The notes below the pieces were generated by a model. The model did not search any database and had not been told where the DNA came from. It was given only the letters and a program-made list of their open reading frames with translations. Below, piece by piece: positions 57,265 through 64,000 of a stretch of 64,000 nt of DNA; position 1 is the first letter of the stretch; each line of letters begins with the position of its first letter. Source of the stretch: Mycolicibacterium iranicum. Its GTDB lineage: Bacteria; Actinomycetota; Actinomycetes; Mycobacteriales; Mycobacteriaceae. The translations under genes were made by a program, and so were the position numbers. The stretch covers positions 1-64,000 of the forward strand of contig NZ_JACHVU010000018.1 of the NCBI RefSeq assembly GCF_014190915.1. Reading direction: 5' to 3'.

Positions 57265-57839
57265 TCGGCGGCCTGGCTCGGCAGCACGATCGGCACGACG
57301 AACTCTTCGAGCATCGCGCGCTCGTCGGCTTCGTCGTGGCCGGGGAACAGCATCAGCGAGGTCATCACCCGCACCAGCCATCGCGACCGGTGCGCGACCT
57401 TCTCGGAGTCATCGGGGCCCAGCGAGATGACGAAGGCCTCCGTCAGGGCTTTGATGACCTCGGACTCCTCGGCCATCTCCGCGCCGATCGGGCGCTGCGT
57501 GGTCGCGAACCAGGATGCCAGCGCCGGGCTTTCGCGCACGTTGCGCAACGACGACAGCATCCCCTCGATCAGCCGGTCGCGGGGATCGTCGAACGACATG
57601 ATCTGCTCGGTCATCTCGCGGTAGAGCCGGTAGCTCTCCCGATGCACGTAGGCCGTGTAGAGCGCTTCGCGGTTCTCGAAGTAGCGGTACAGCGTGGCTC
57701 TCGAACAGCCTGCGGCCGAGGCGATCTCGTGCATGCCGACGGTGGCGGCGGCCTGAGAGGCGAACAGTTCGCCCGCTGCGTCGAGGATGCGGTCGGCGGC
57801 CACCTCGGTGCGCCGGGCGGCCAGCCAGTCGCCCGCCAT
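57249..57839 (-). CDS. TetR-family regulator next to cyp130
   Basis: A 196-aa TetR protein. Helix-turn-helix at about 15-55: AADRILDAAGELFASQAAAT, VGMHEIASAAGCSRATLYRY, FENREALY. The C-terminal domain is the usual ligand part (GPDDSEKVAHRSRWLVRVMT). The ATG overlaps the CYP130 stop by one base, so both are translated together on one message, suggesting that it controls its own P450 operon. It matches Rv1255c. The 3' end overlaps the SIP gene on the other strand by 16 nt. Confidence 0.87.
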   Translation of the reverse strand: MAGDWLAARRTEVAADRILDAAGELFASQAAATVGMHEIASAAGCSRATLYRYFENREALYTAYVHRESYRLYREMTEQIMSFDDPRDRLIEGMLSSLRNVRESPALASWFATTQRPIGAEMAEESEVIKALTEAFVISLGPDDSEKVAHRSRWLVRVMTSLMLFPGHDEADERAMLEEFVVPIVLPSQAADQATQ

Positions 57840-59080
57840 CAGCCGGTCACCGTGAAGGGCACCGACAGCGGCCGTCGGACGTAGCTGCCGCCGGACCAGA
57901 CGATCCCGGCCTCGTCGACCTCGAATTCGGGTATCCGCGTGAGCAATTCGGTCAGTGTGACCCGGGACTGCATCCGGGCCGCCGCGGCGCCGAGGCAGTG
58001 ATGCGCGCCGTGGCTGAACGTCAGGATGTTGCGTGGTCTGCGGGTGACGTCCAATTCGGCCGCGTCTTCGCCGAAATGGCGCTCGTCGCGGTTGCCCGAG
58101 CCGTAGAGGAACATGGCGCGACGACCTTCAGGGATCGTCACGTCGCCGATCGTCACGTCACGGGTGACGGTGCGACCCAGCATCTGCACCGGTGAGGTCA
58201 ACCGCAGGAACTCGTCGACCGCATCGGGGATCAGCTGCGGGTCGTTGGTCAGAAGCCGACGCTGGTCCGGGCGTTGATGCAGCAGCTGTACCGAACCGCC
58301 GAGCATGCCGGTGGTGGTGTCGTTGCCGCCGGTGACCATCGTGAACGTGAACGCCAGGATCGACAGCACACCGGAGATGTCGCCGTCGGCCCCCACACCC
58401 GCAGCCACCAGGTGGGAGACCGTGTCGTCCTCCGGTTCGGCGCGGCGGCGTTCGATCAGCGACGTGAAATAGCCCATCATCTCGCCGAGCGCATCCCCCA
58501 AAGTGCCCAGTGCGCCGCCGATTCCGCCCTCGCTGGTGTTGGCGGCCACGATCGCGTCGGTCCAGCCGTCGAACTTTCCGCGATCGGCCTCCGGTACCCC
58601 GAGGTAGTGCGCGACCACCATGGACGGCAGGGGTTTGAACAGTTCGGCGACGATGTCCCCGCCCCCGGCCGCCCTGATGCGCTCCAGACGGTCCACCACG
58701 TACTCGCGGACCTTCGGCTCCACGGCCTCGACCTGGCGCGGCGTGAAGCCGCGCGCGACCAGCTTGCGGAATTCGGTGTGCACGGGCGGGTCCTGCATGA
58801 CCATCGGCGGATTGTCGGCCAGGCCGATCAGGTCGAGCTCGCCGTAGTTGACCGTCAGCCCCTGCGCCGAGGAGAACGTCTCGTGGTCTCGTGCCGCGGC
58901 CCAGATGTCGGCGTGGCGGGACAGCACGTAGTAGTCGCGATCGGGCTGCTCCTCGGGGACGACGTGGTGGACCGGATCGTGGTCGCGCAGCGCGCGGTAC
59001 ATCGGCCACGGATCACGCCAGGTCGTCGCGTCCGCCAGCTCGAATCGCACCGGCGAGCTGTGAGACAAAGTTGCCGTCAT
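57839..59080 (-). CDS. cyp130: Cytochrome P450 CYP130
   Basis: A 413-aa soluble P450. The I-helix motif MVTGGNDTTTGML at about 241-253, ExxR in VDEFLRLTSP, RRAMFLYGSGNRDERHFG, and the heme loop FSHGAHHCLGAAAAR at about 352-366 with the axial Cys. It is the orthologue of M. tuberculosis CYP130 (Rv1256c) by order and sequence; the natural substrate is unknown. It would need a ferredoxin and reductase encoded elsewhere. The next gene downstream is the TetR gene. The start ATG 59080 has no strong ribosome site. Confidence 0.9.
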   Translation of the reverse strand: MTATLSHSSPVRFELADATTWRDPWPMYRALRDHDPVHHVVPEEQPDRDYYVLSRHADIWAAARDHETFSSAQGLTVNYGELDLIGLADNPPMVMQDPPVHTEFRKLVARGFTPRQVEAVEPKVREYVVDRLERIRAAGGGDIVAELFKPLPSMVVAHYLGVPEADRGKFDGWTDAIVAANTSEGGIGGALGTLGDALGEMMGYFTSLIERRRAEPEDDTVSHLVAAGVGADGDISGVLSILAFTFTMVTGGNDTTTGMLGGSVQLLHQRPDQRRLLTNDPQLIPDAVDEFLRLTSPVQMLGRTVTRDVTIGDVTIPEGRRAMFLYGSGNRDERHFGEDAAELDVTRRPRNILTFSHGAHHCLGAAAARMQSRVTLTELLTRIPEFEVDEAGIVWSGGSYVRRPLSVPFTVTG

Positions 59081-59143
59081 GTCTTGTTCGTACGACAGTC
59101 GGCGCGCAATGTCAATCAGGGGACCGCATCGCCGCAGGTCGGG

Positions 59144-60505
59144 TCAGATCGCTGCACCCGGGTTCAGGATCCCGTCCGGGTCGAGTGCCTGCTTGATCCG
59201 CCGGTTCAGCTCCATCGCCTCGGGGCCCAGCTGACCGGCCAGCCAGGGGCGCTTGAGGCGGCCGACACCGTGTTCGCCGGTGATCGTCCCCCCGAGTCCC
59301 ACCGCGAGGTCCATGATCTCGCCGAACGCCTGCTGCGCACGCTGTTCCATCGCGGAGTCGGACGGGTCGAACACGATGAGCGGGTGGGTGTTGCCGTCGC
59401 CGGCGTGGGCGATCACGGAGATCAGCAGATCGCGGTCCGCAGCGATCTTCTCGACGCCGCTGACGAGCTCGGCCAGCGCCGGCAACGGCACGCCGACGTC
59501 CTCCAGGAGGAGCGATCCCTTGGCCTCCACGGCGGGTATCGCATAGCGCCTGGCGGCGACGAACGCATCGCCCTCCTCAGGGTCGGATGTCAAAAACACC
59601 TCTTTCGCACCGTGTTCGGTGAACACCTCGGCCATGTATTCGGCATCCTGGGCCCCCGCTTGCCCGCGGTCGTCGCTGGCGGCCACCATCATCGCCGCGG
59701 CCTCGCGGTCCAGGCCCATCTTCAGCTTGTCCTCGACGGCGTTGATGGCCGTGGAGTCCATGAACTCCAGCATCGAGGGCCGGATCTTGCCGGTGATGGT
59801 GACGACGGCGTCGGCGGCGGCTTCGACGGAATCGAAGGTCGCGACGACCGTGCAGGCCGAACTCTGCGCGGGCAGGAGCTTGAGGGTGATCTCGGTGACG
59901 ATGCCGAGGGTGCCCTCGCTGCCGACGAATAGCTTCGTCAGGGACAGGCCCGCGACGTCCTTGAGGCGTGGCCCACCGAGTCGCACCGCGGTGCCGTCGG
60001 CCAGCACCACCTGGAGGCCGAGCACGTAATCGGTGGTCACGCCGTACTTGACGCAGCACAGGCCGCCGGCGTTGGTGGCGACGTTGCCGCCGATACTGCA
60101 GATCTCGAAAGAAGACGGGTCCGGCGGGTACCAGAGCCCGTATTCGCCGACGGCCTTCTTCACCTCGGCATTGAGCAGGCCCGGCTGCGCGACGGCGGTG
60201 CGGGTGACGGGATCAACGGTGATGTCGCGCATCTTCTCGGTGCTCAGCACGATGCCACCGTCGAGAGCCGTTGCGCCGCCGGACAATCCAGTGCCCATTC
60301 CGCGGGGGACGACGGCGACGCGGTGGGCGGTGGCCCACCGTAGGACCGTCTGGACCTCCTCGGTGCGGCGCGGCCGGACCACCGCTGCCGGGGTGCCGGC
60401 CCCGGGATCGGCCGCGCGGTCCTGGCGGTAGGAACGAAGGATGTCGGGGTCGGTGACGACCGTGCCTTCGGGGAGTTCGGCGATCAGGTCGGCCAGCGCG
60501 TGCAC
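59144..60505 (-). CDS. FAD-linked oxidase, glycolate oxidase GlcD-like
   Basis: A 453-aa flavoprotein of the GlcD/D-lactate dehydrogenase group. FAD-domain motifs: AVVPRGMGTGLSGGATALDG at about 70-89, SIGGNVATNAGGLCCVKYG at about 131-149; the C-terminal oxidase domain ends with TGEHGVGRLKRPWLAGQLGP. It oxidises a 2-hydroxy acid to a 2-keto acid. It matches Rv1257c. GTG 60505 is chosen: TAGACT lies 6 nt upstream. The paralogue at 47086-48444 shares the same domain order and about the same length. Confidence 0.88.
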   Translation of the reverse strand: MHALADLIAELPEGTVVTDPDILRSYRQDRAADPGAGTPAAVVRPRRTEEVQTVLRWATAHRVAVVPRGMGTGLSGGATALDGGIVLSTEKMRDITVDPVTRTAVAQPGLLNAEVKKAVGEYGLWYPPDPSSFEICSIGGNVATNAGGLCCVKYGVTTDYVLGLQVVLADGTAVRLGGPRLKDVAGLSLTKLFVGSEGTLGIVTEITLKLLPAQSSACTVVATFDSVEAAADAVVTITGKIRPSMLEFMDSTAINAVEDKLKMGLDREAAAMMVAASDDRGQAGAQDAEYMAEVFTEHGAKEVFLTSDPEEGDAFVAARRYAIPAVEAKGSLLLEDVGVPLPALAELVSGVEKIAADRDLLISVIAHAGDGNTHPLIVFDPSDSAMEQRAQQAFGEIMDLAVGLGGTITGEHGVGRLKRPWLAGQLGPEAMELNRRIKQALDPDGILNPGAAI

Positions 60506-60511
60506 AGCGCC

Positions 60512-60517
60512 AGTCTA
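60512..60517 (-). promoter_or_regulatory. -10 element TAGACT for the GlcD-like gene
   Basis: Minus-strand TAGACT is 6 nt before GTG 60505; leaderless start likely. Confidence 0.48.
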
Positions 60518-60553
60518 GGACCGGCCGGTGTGATGTTACGGGCGTGTTAACGC

Positions 60554-60559
60554 TATTGT
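60554..60559 (+). promoter_or_regulatory. -10 element TATTGT, leaderless start of the 114-aa gene
   Basis: TATTGT lies 7 nt before ATG 60567 and no Shine-Dalgarno sequence is present. It is divergent from the GlcD-like promoter. Confidence 0.45.
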
Positions 60560-60566
60560 TCGTCGC

Positions 60567-60911
60567 ATGCGGGACAGTGTGGTCTTCGCCCAGGTGAAGT
60601 CGTTGCAGAACCGGAAGCGGTCAGCGCTGGTGTCGCCCGCCGCTCTGGAGATCCACGTGCGCGCCGTCGCCGATCGCAAGGGCGCGGCCTACCCGGCCTT
60701 CGTGCCCGACGACCGTCTGGACGCGATCGCACCGGGGCCGGTCACGACGATGGCCGCCCTGGAACTCTGCATGGCCGGCATGTGGTACCGCGCCTCGAAC
60801 GGCTACGTCGTCGCCGACCTCGATCTGATCGAACACTTCGCCCGTCCCGTCGGGCGCCGCTGGGTGCGCGCGATCGGCCGTTTCCTCAGGGAGTACCTGA
60901 GCCCGGTGTAG
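60567..60911 (+). CDS. Hypothetical 114-aa protein, unrecognised
   Basis: I do not recognise a named family. The protein is basic and helical: LQNRKRSALVSPAALEIHVR, then TTMAALELCMAGMWYRASNG, YVVADLDLIEHFARPVGRRW. The AALELxxxxMWYxxxNGYV pattern loosely resembles the N-terminal part of phage replication-type proteins (ALGLW...GSWC...DGFV), which would point to a phage-derived or DNA-binding role, but this is weak. The upstream -10 supports expression. Its 3' end overlaps the convergent tap gene by 26 nt. No matching gene is recalled here in M. tuberculosis. Confidence 0.6.
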   Translation: MRDSVVFAQVKSLQNRKRSALVSPAALEIHVRAVADRKGAAYPAFVPDDRLDAIAPGPVTTMAALELCMAGMWYRASNGYVVADLDLIEHFARPVGRRWVRAIGRFLREYLSPV

Positions 60912-62151
60912 GGATCGACTCGGGCCGGTCGAGCTCGCGAAGAGCGGGCAGGAACACCGCCACGACGCCCAGCGCAAGCATCGGCAGCGACAACGCCAGG
61001 AACGTGGCGTGCAGCCCGGCCGCATCGGCCAGCGGTCCCGCCAGGATCAGCCCCAGCGGTCCCGCGGCGTAGGCCAGCGATCCCATCACCCCGACGACGC
61101 GCCCGCGCAGGTGCTGCGGGGCGCGGGTCTGCATCACGTAGTTGTAAATCGGCGCGATCGGCCCGTAGACGAAGCCGACCATCGCGCACAGCACGAGGAT
61201 GACGGGCAGCGGCGGGAGGAACGCGATCACCGTCATCGCCACGCCCAGGGTCAGGACGGCGGCCAGCATCACTGTGCGCCGCTTCATGTATCGCGACATC
61301 ACCGCGTAGCCGAGCGCTCCGACGAGGCCGCCGATGCTCAGCGCCATCAACACCCACCCCAGCTGCGCCGGCTCGTCGCGGTCGGTGAAGTACTTCGGGA
61401 ACAGCACGCTCTCCATCGGCATGTACAGGCCCGTGGCCGCGAGGTCGATGAACGCCAGCGTGCGCAGGACCTTGTTGTGCCAGACGAAGCGCAGACCTTC
61501 GAGGATTCCCGCCCACACCCCGTCGGACATCGCGGTCGGATCGGGTCTACCGGCGCCCTCGAGGCGCAGCACCCCGATGGCGAGGATGGACAGGACGAAC
61601 GCCGCGGCGGTCACCCACATCGTGTCGATGCCGCCCAGGGTGGCGATGAGCAGACCGCCGATGCCGGGGCCGACGATGTAGGCGAGGTTGAAGATCGCTT
61701 CGAACACCGAGTTGGCATGGTCGAGCGTCCAGCCGGCGCGCTGGGCGGCCTCGGGCAGCATCGTCTCCCTCGCGGTCATCCCGGCGGGGTCGAAGAACGC
61801 TCCCAGCGCCGCGAGGGCCGCCAGCACGCCGACGTTGATCACGTCGACGCCGAACACCAGCGCGAGCACGGGGACCGCGGCCACCGACAGCGCCGACAGG
61901 GCGTCGGCGATCATCGACACCCGCCGGCGGCCCAGGTAGTCGACCGCGGCCCCGGCGATCAACGTGGCGGCCAGCAGCGGCAGCGTTCCGGCCATCGCCA
62001 CGATCGAGGCATCGAGTGCAGAACCGTTGCGCTGCAACACCAGCCACGGAAACGCCACAATCGAGATGCCGTTGCCCGCGCCGGCCATCAGCGCGGCGAA
62101 CAGGATGAGCAGCAGAGGCACACGCCTACCCGGCGCTTTGTCGGTCGTCAT
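60886..62151 (-). CDS. tap: Tap-type MFS multidrug efflux pump
   Basis: A 421-aa MFS transporter with 12 predicted helices, starting in PLLLILFAALMAGAGNGISI. DYLGRRRVSMIADALSALSV is the loop-2/3 motif A, and GPGIGGLLIATLGG lies in TM5. By order it is the orthologue of M. tuberculosis Tap (Rv1258c), which exports tetracycline, aminoglycosides and spectinomycin and is under WhiB7 control there. The C-terminus (ELDRPESIPTPGSGTP) overlaps the convergent hypothetical gene. No WhiB7-type promoter was identified by eye. Confidence 0.85.
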   Translation of the reverse strand: MTTDKAPGRRVPLLLILFAALMAGAGNGISIVAFPWLVLQRNGSALDASIVAMAGTLPLLAATLIAGAAVDYLGRRRVSMIADALSALSVAAVPVLALVFGVDVINVGVLAALAALGAFFDPAGMTARETMLPEAAQRAGWTLDHANSVFEAIFNLAYIVGPGIGGLLIATLGGIDTMWVTAAAFVLSILAIGVLRLEGAGRPDPTAMSDGVWAGILEGLRFVWHNKVLRTLAFIDLAATGLYMPMESVLFPKYFTDRDEPAQLGWVLMALSIGGLVGALGYAVMSRYMKRRTVMLAAVLTLGVAMTVIAFLPPLPVILVLCAMVGFVYGPIAPIYNYVMQTRAPQHLRGRVVGVMGSLAYAAGPLGLILAGPLADAAGLHATFLALSLPMLALGVVAVFLPALRELDRPESIPTPGSGTP

Positions 62152-62217
62152 GGGATACCGCCGGGAATGTAGCAGTGCCGATCGCGGCGTGACGAGCGGT
62201 TTTTCGCTGTCAGCCCG

Positions 62218-62901
62218 CTACCACTGGGCGTTCACCTTCGCCGCGATCAGGGTGGCGATCCGGCGTGCCGAATCACCCGGGCTCGCGCTGCAGGTATTCA
62301 CGTCGACGATCACGTTGTTGCGGTGCACGAGCGCGCGCCCGCATCCCCAGCCGGGCGCGGCCGCGTCCTGCTGCATCGCGACTGTGCTCAGGGTGTCACC
62401 CTCGGTGACGATCTCGCCCACGGTCCATATCGAGCCGCTCTGGGTGTGCGTGTACTCGTGACATGCGGGCCATTGGCGGGTGGAGGCGTCGAAGAACTCG
62501 GCCGCCTTCTCCAGGTACGGGTAGAGCACGACCGACTGCTTGAGGTAGTGCTTCCAGCCCTCGCCGTCGTTGAGGCTCTGATCGCGTTCGGCCTGGTAGC
62601 CGCTGTTGGCATAGACCTGCAACTCCGCGGCGCCGTCGACGGCGAGGCACTCGACGGGCGCCATGATCGCGCTGTTGTCCGACATCGCCGTCGCGGACTC
62701 GGTGACCGTCATCGCGGGCACCCCCATCTCGTCGGCCGCTTCCTCAGGGCTGAGCAGCAGCTCGCCCAGCTCACGTTCCACCAGCGGACGGGGAATCATC
62801 GTCCTGGTGGGTGTGGCGGACTCGGCGCTGCTGATCGTGCTGGCACAGCCCGTGACCAGGGTGCAGATCCCCGCGATAGCTGCCGTCGCTCGTCGTCGCA
62901 T
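62218..62901 (-). CDS. LppH-like lipoprotein with PknH-type extracellular sensor domain
   Basis: A 227-aa lipoprotein. The signal MRRRATAAIAGICTLVTGC has lipobox VTGC at 16-19. The rest is the PknH C-terminal/sensor-type domain, with four conserved Cys in VECLAVDG, WPACHEYT, GWGCGRAL and VNTCSASP that form two disulfides in the known PknH structure. It lies outside the membrane; ligand unknown. No kinase domain is present. ATG 62901 is chosen for GGGGAGA 3-8 nt upstream and because the basic n-region starts there. It is divergent from udgB. No equivalent is recalled here in M. tuberculosis. Confidence 0.84.
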   Translation of the reverse strand: MRRRATAAIAGICTLVTGCASTISSAESATPTRTMIPRPLVERELGELLLSPEEAADEMGVPAMTVTESATAMSDNSAIMAPVECLAVDGAAELQVYANSGYQAERDQSLNDGEGWKHYLKQSVVLYPYLEKAAEFFDASTRQWPACHEYTHTQSGSIWTVGEIVTEGDTLSTVAMQQDAAAPGWGCGRALVHRNNVIVDVNTCSASPGDSARRIATLIAAKVNAQW

Positions 62902-63013
62902 ATGTCTCCCCATTCGAAACCGTTCGACGAACAATGGTGGAATACCTGTGCCGGAGCTCGCGTGAGGCAAACGGCGTTTCGAGGTAACGATGAACGATGC
63001 TTCTTGGTAACGA

Positions 63014-63847
63014 ATGATGCTGCCCCATCCGCGAACCGGTGAACTCTTCCCGACCCCGGTGCGCCCGGGCACCGGGTGGCCCGGAGATCCGGCCACCCGC
63101 CGCACCGCGGTGGCCTCGACGGCCGCCGAGGTGACGGCTCTCGCCGCTGCGGCGAAAACCCTCAAGCAGCTCGATGCGGGGGTGTCGGTGTGCCGCGCGT
63201 GCCCGCGGCTCGTGGAGTGGCGGGAGGACGCGGCCGCGGTCAAGCGCAAGTCTTATGCCGACCAGCCCTACTGGGGCAGGCCCGCGCCGGGGTTCGGCGA
63301 AGCGCGGCCGAAGATCATGATCGTCGGCCTCGCACCAGCCGCACACGGGGCCAACCGGACCGGCCGGGTCTTCACCGGGGACCGGTCGGGGGACTTCCTG
63401 TTCGGATCGCTGCACCGGACCGGTCTGGCCAACCAGGCGACCTGCACCGACAGCGCGGATGGATTGCAGCTCAACGGCGTTCGAGTGGCAGCGGCGGTGC
63501 GGTGCGCCCCACCCGACAACGCGCCGCTCCCTGCCGAACGGACGACCTGTGCACCCTGGCTGGACGCCGAATGGCGGCTGACCGGCGCCGACGTCCGCGT
63601 GATCGTCGCGTTGGGCGGATTCGCCTGGCAGTCGGCGCTGGCGCTGATCCGCAGGACCGGCGGCACGGTGGCCAAGCCCGCGCCCAAGTTCGGCCACGGC
63701 GTGACCGCCCCCTTGGGCACGCCCGGGGGCGAGGTCACGCTCCTCGGCTGCTTCCACCCCAGCCAGCAGAACACGTTCACCGGGCGGCTCACGCCGGCGA
63801 TGATGGACGACGTCTTCACCACCGCAATCGCGATCTCGCGGGAGTGA
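63014..63847 (+). CDS. udgB: Type V uracil-DNA glycosylase UdgB
   Basis: A 277-aa iron-sulfur UDG of family 5. Fe-S cysteines in VCRACPRLVEW (C-x2-C) and in RCAPPDNAP and TTCAPW. Motif 1 is IMIVGLAPAAHGANRTGRVF with GLAPAAHGA at about 101-109, and the catalytic-site motif is HPSQQNTFTGRLT at about 254-266. It removes uracil, hypoxanthine and related bases from double-stranded DNA. It matches Rv1259. The ATG has no clear ribosome site; upstream reading is limited. Confidence 0.92.
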   Translation: MMLPHPRTGELFPTPVRPGTGWPGDPATRRTAVASTAAEVTALAAAAKTLKQLDAGVSVCRACPRLVEWREDAAAVKRKSYADQPYWGRPAPGFGEARPKIMIVGLAPAAHGANRTGRVFTGDRSGDFLFGSLHRTGLANQATCTDSADGLQLNGVRVAAAVRCAPPDNAPLPAERTTCAPWLDAEWRLTGADVRVIVALGGFAWQSALALIRRTGGTVAKPAPKFGHGVTAPLGTPGGEVTLLGCFHPSQQNTFTGRLTPAMMDDVFTTAIAISRE

Positions 63848-63859
63848 CGAGCGTCGCGA

Positions 63860-64000
63860 TCACGCTGGGTCGGCGCCGAGGAGTCGCTTCAACGCGGCGA
63901 ACTGCGCGATGACGAGCGCCTCTGCCTGCGCACCGTCTGAGGCATCCACGTGGTCGACCGACCACCGGTCGAAGATCTGCAGCACTCCGAACGTGAGGTC
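63860..64000 (-). CDS. C-terminal 46 codons of an unidentified protein (partial)
   Basis: An open frame enters from the right edge and ends at TGA 63860-63862. The peptide contains VLQIFDRWSVDHVDASDG, then AQAEALVIAQFAALKRLLGA, a helical end like those of TetR C-terminal domains, but too short to assign. It is convergent with udgB, 12 nt between stops. Confidence 0.45.
   Translation of the reverse strand, partial: DLTFGVLQIFDRWSVDHVDASDGAQAEALVIAQFAALKRLLGADPA

Overview
The window is high-GC DNA from a mycobacterium, most likely a fast-growing Mycolicibacterium. From memory, the gene order from about 1.2 kb to the right end follows the Mycobacterium tuberculosis block Rv1204c to Rv1259: LOG protein, fadD6, folP2, gpgS, DivIVA-domain protein, 3-methyladenine glycosylase, glgM/glgC, ABC exporter with raaS, O-methyltransferase, sigE-rseA-htrA-tatB, mrp, corA, lpqZ, kgd, EmrB-type MFS, nuclease-helicase, lprE, deaD, acyltransferase, TetR-cyp130, FAD oxidase, tap, udgB. 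No rRNA, tRNA or CRISPR array was seen, and no gene-free stretch exceeds about 210 bases.

Layout. 0-1.2 kb: the 3' end of an IS481-type transposase, an EspC-like type VII secretion protein and a small membrane protein. 1.2-9.9 kb: ATPase/TPR protein, LOG, FadD6, FolP2-GpgS (methylglucose lipopolysaccharide precursor), DivIVA-domain protein, DNA repair glycosylase, methyltransferase, DUF3117 protein. 9.9-12.5 kb: divergent glgM and glgC (alpha-glucan synthesis). 12.5-17.5 kb: a glycosylase-like gene, a broken DUF4126 gene, a methyltransferase, an ABC export pair and its TetR repressor. 17.7-23 kb: envelope-stress cassette sigE-rseA-htrA-tatB, then mrp. 23-28.8 kb: cell-wall and membrane proteins and a CitE-like lyase. 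28.9-34 kb: a SugC ATPase without its lpqY-sugA-sugB partners, a SUFU-domain protein, a 25-bp tandem array, CorA, malic enzyme and LpqZ. 34-37 kb: SDR, a PGRS protein without a PE domain, DUF732. 37.4-48.4 kb: Kgd, MFS exporters and FAD enzymes. 48.4-60.5 kb: nuclease-helicase, channel-like protein, lipoprotein, DEAD-box helicase, acyltransferase, iron-regulated SIP, TetR-CYP130, FAD oxidase. 60.5-64 kb: unknown gene, Tap, sensor-domain lipoprotein, UdgB and a partial gene.

A recurrent regulatory feature is that about 15 genes have a TANNNT -10 hexamer 5-8 nt before the start codon and no Shine-Dalgarno sequence, as expected for leaderless transcripts. This pattern was used to choose several starts. 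Observations most worth a second look: a 33-bp palindromic insertion that puts a stop codon in a DUF4126 gene; the orphan sugC coupled to a SUFU gene; a 25-bp palindromic tandem array filling a convergent gap; a dispersed ~45-bp repeat in three gaps; a 33-bp extended IdeR palindrome; and a probable CTG start for lpqZ.
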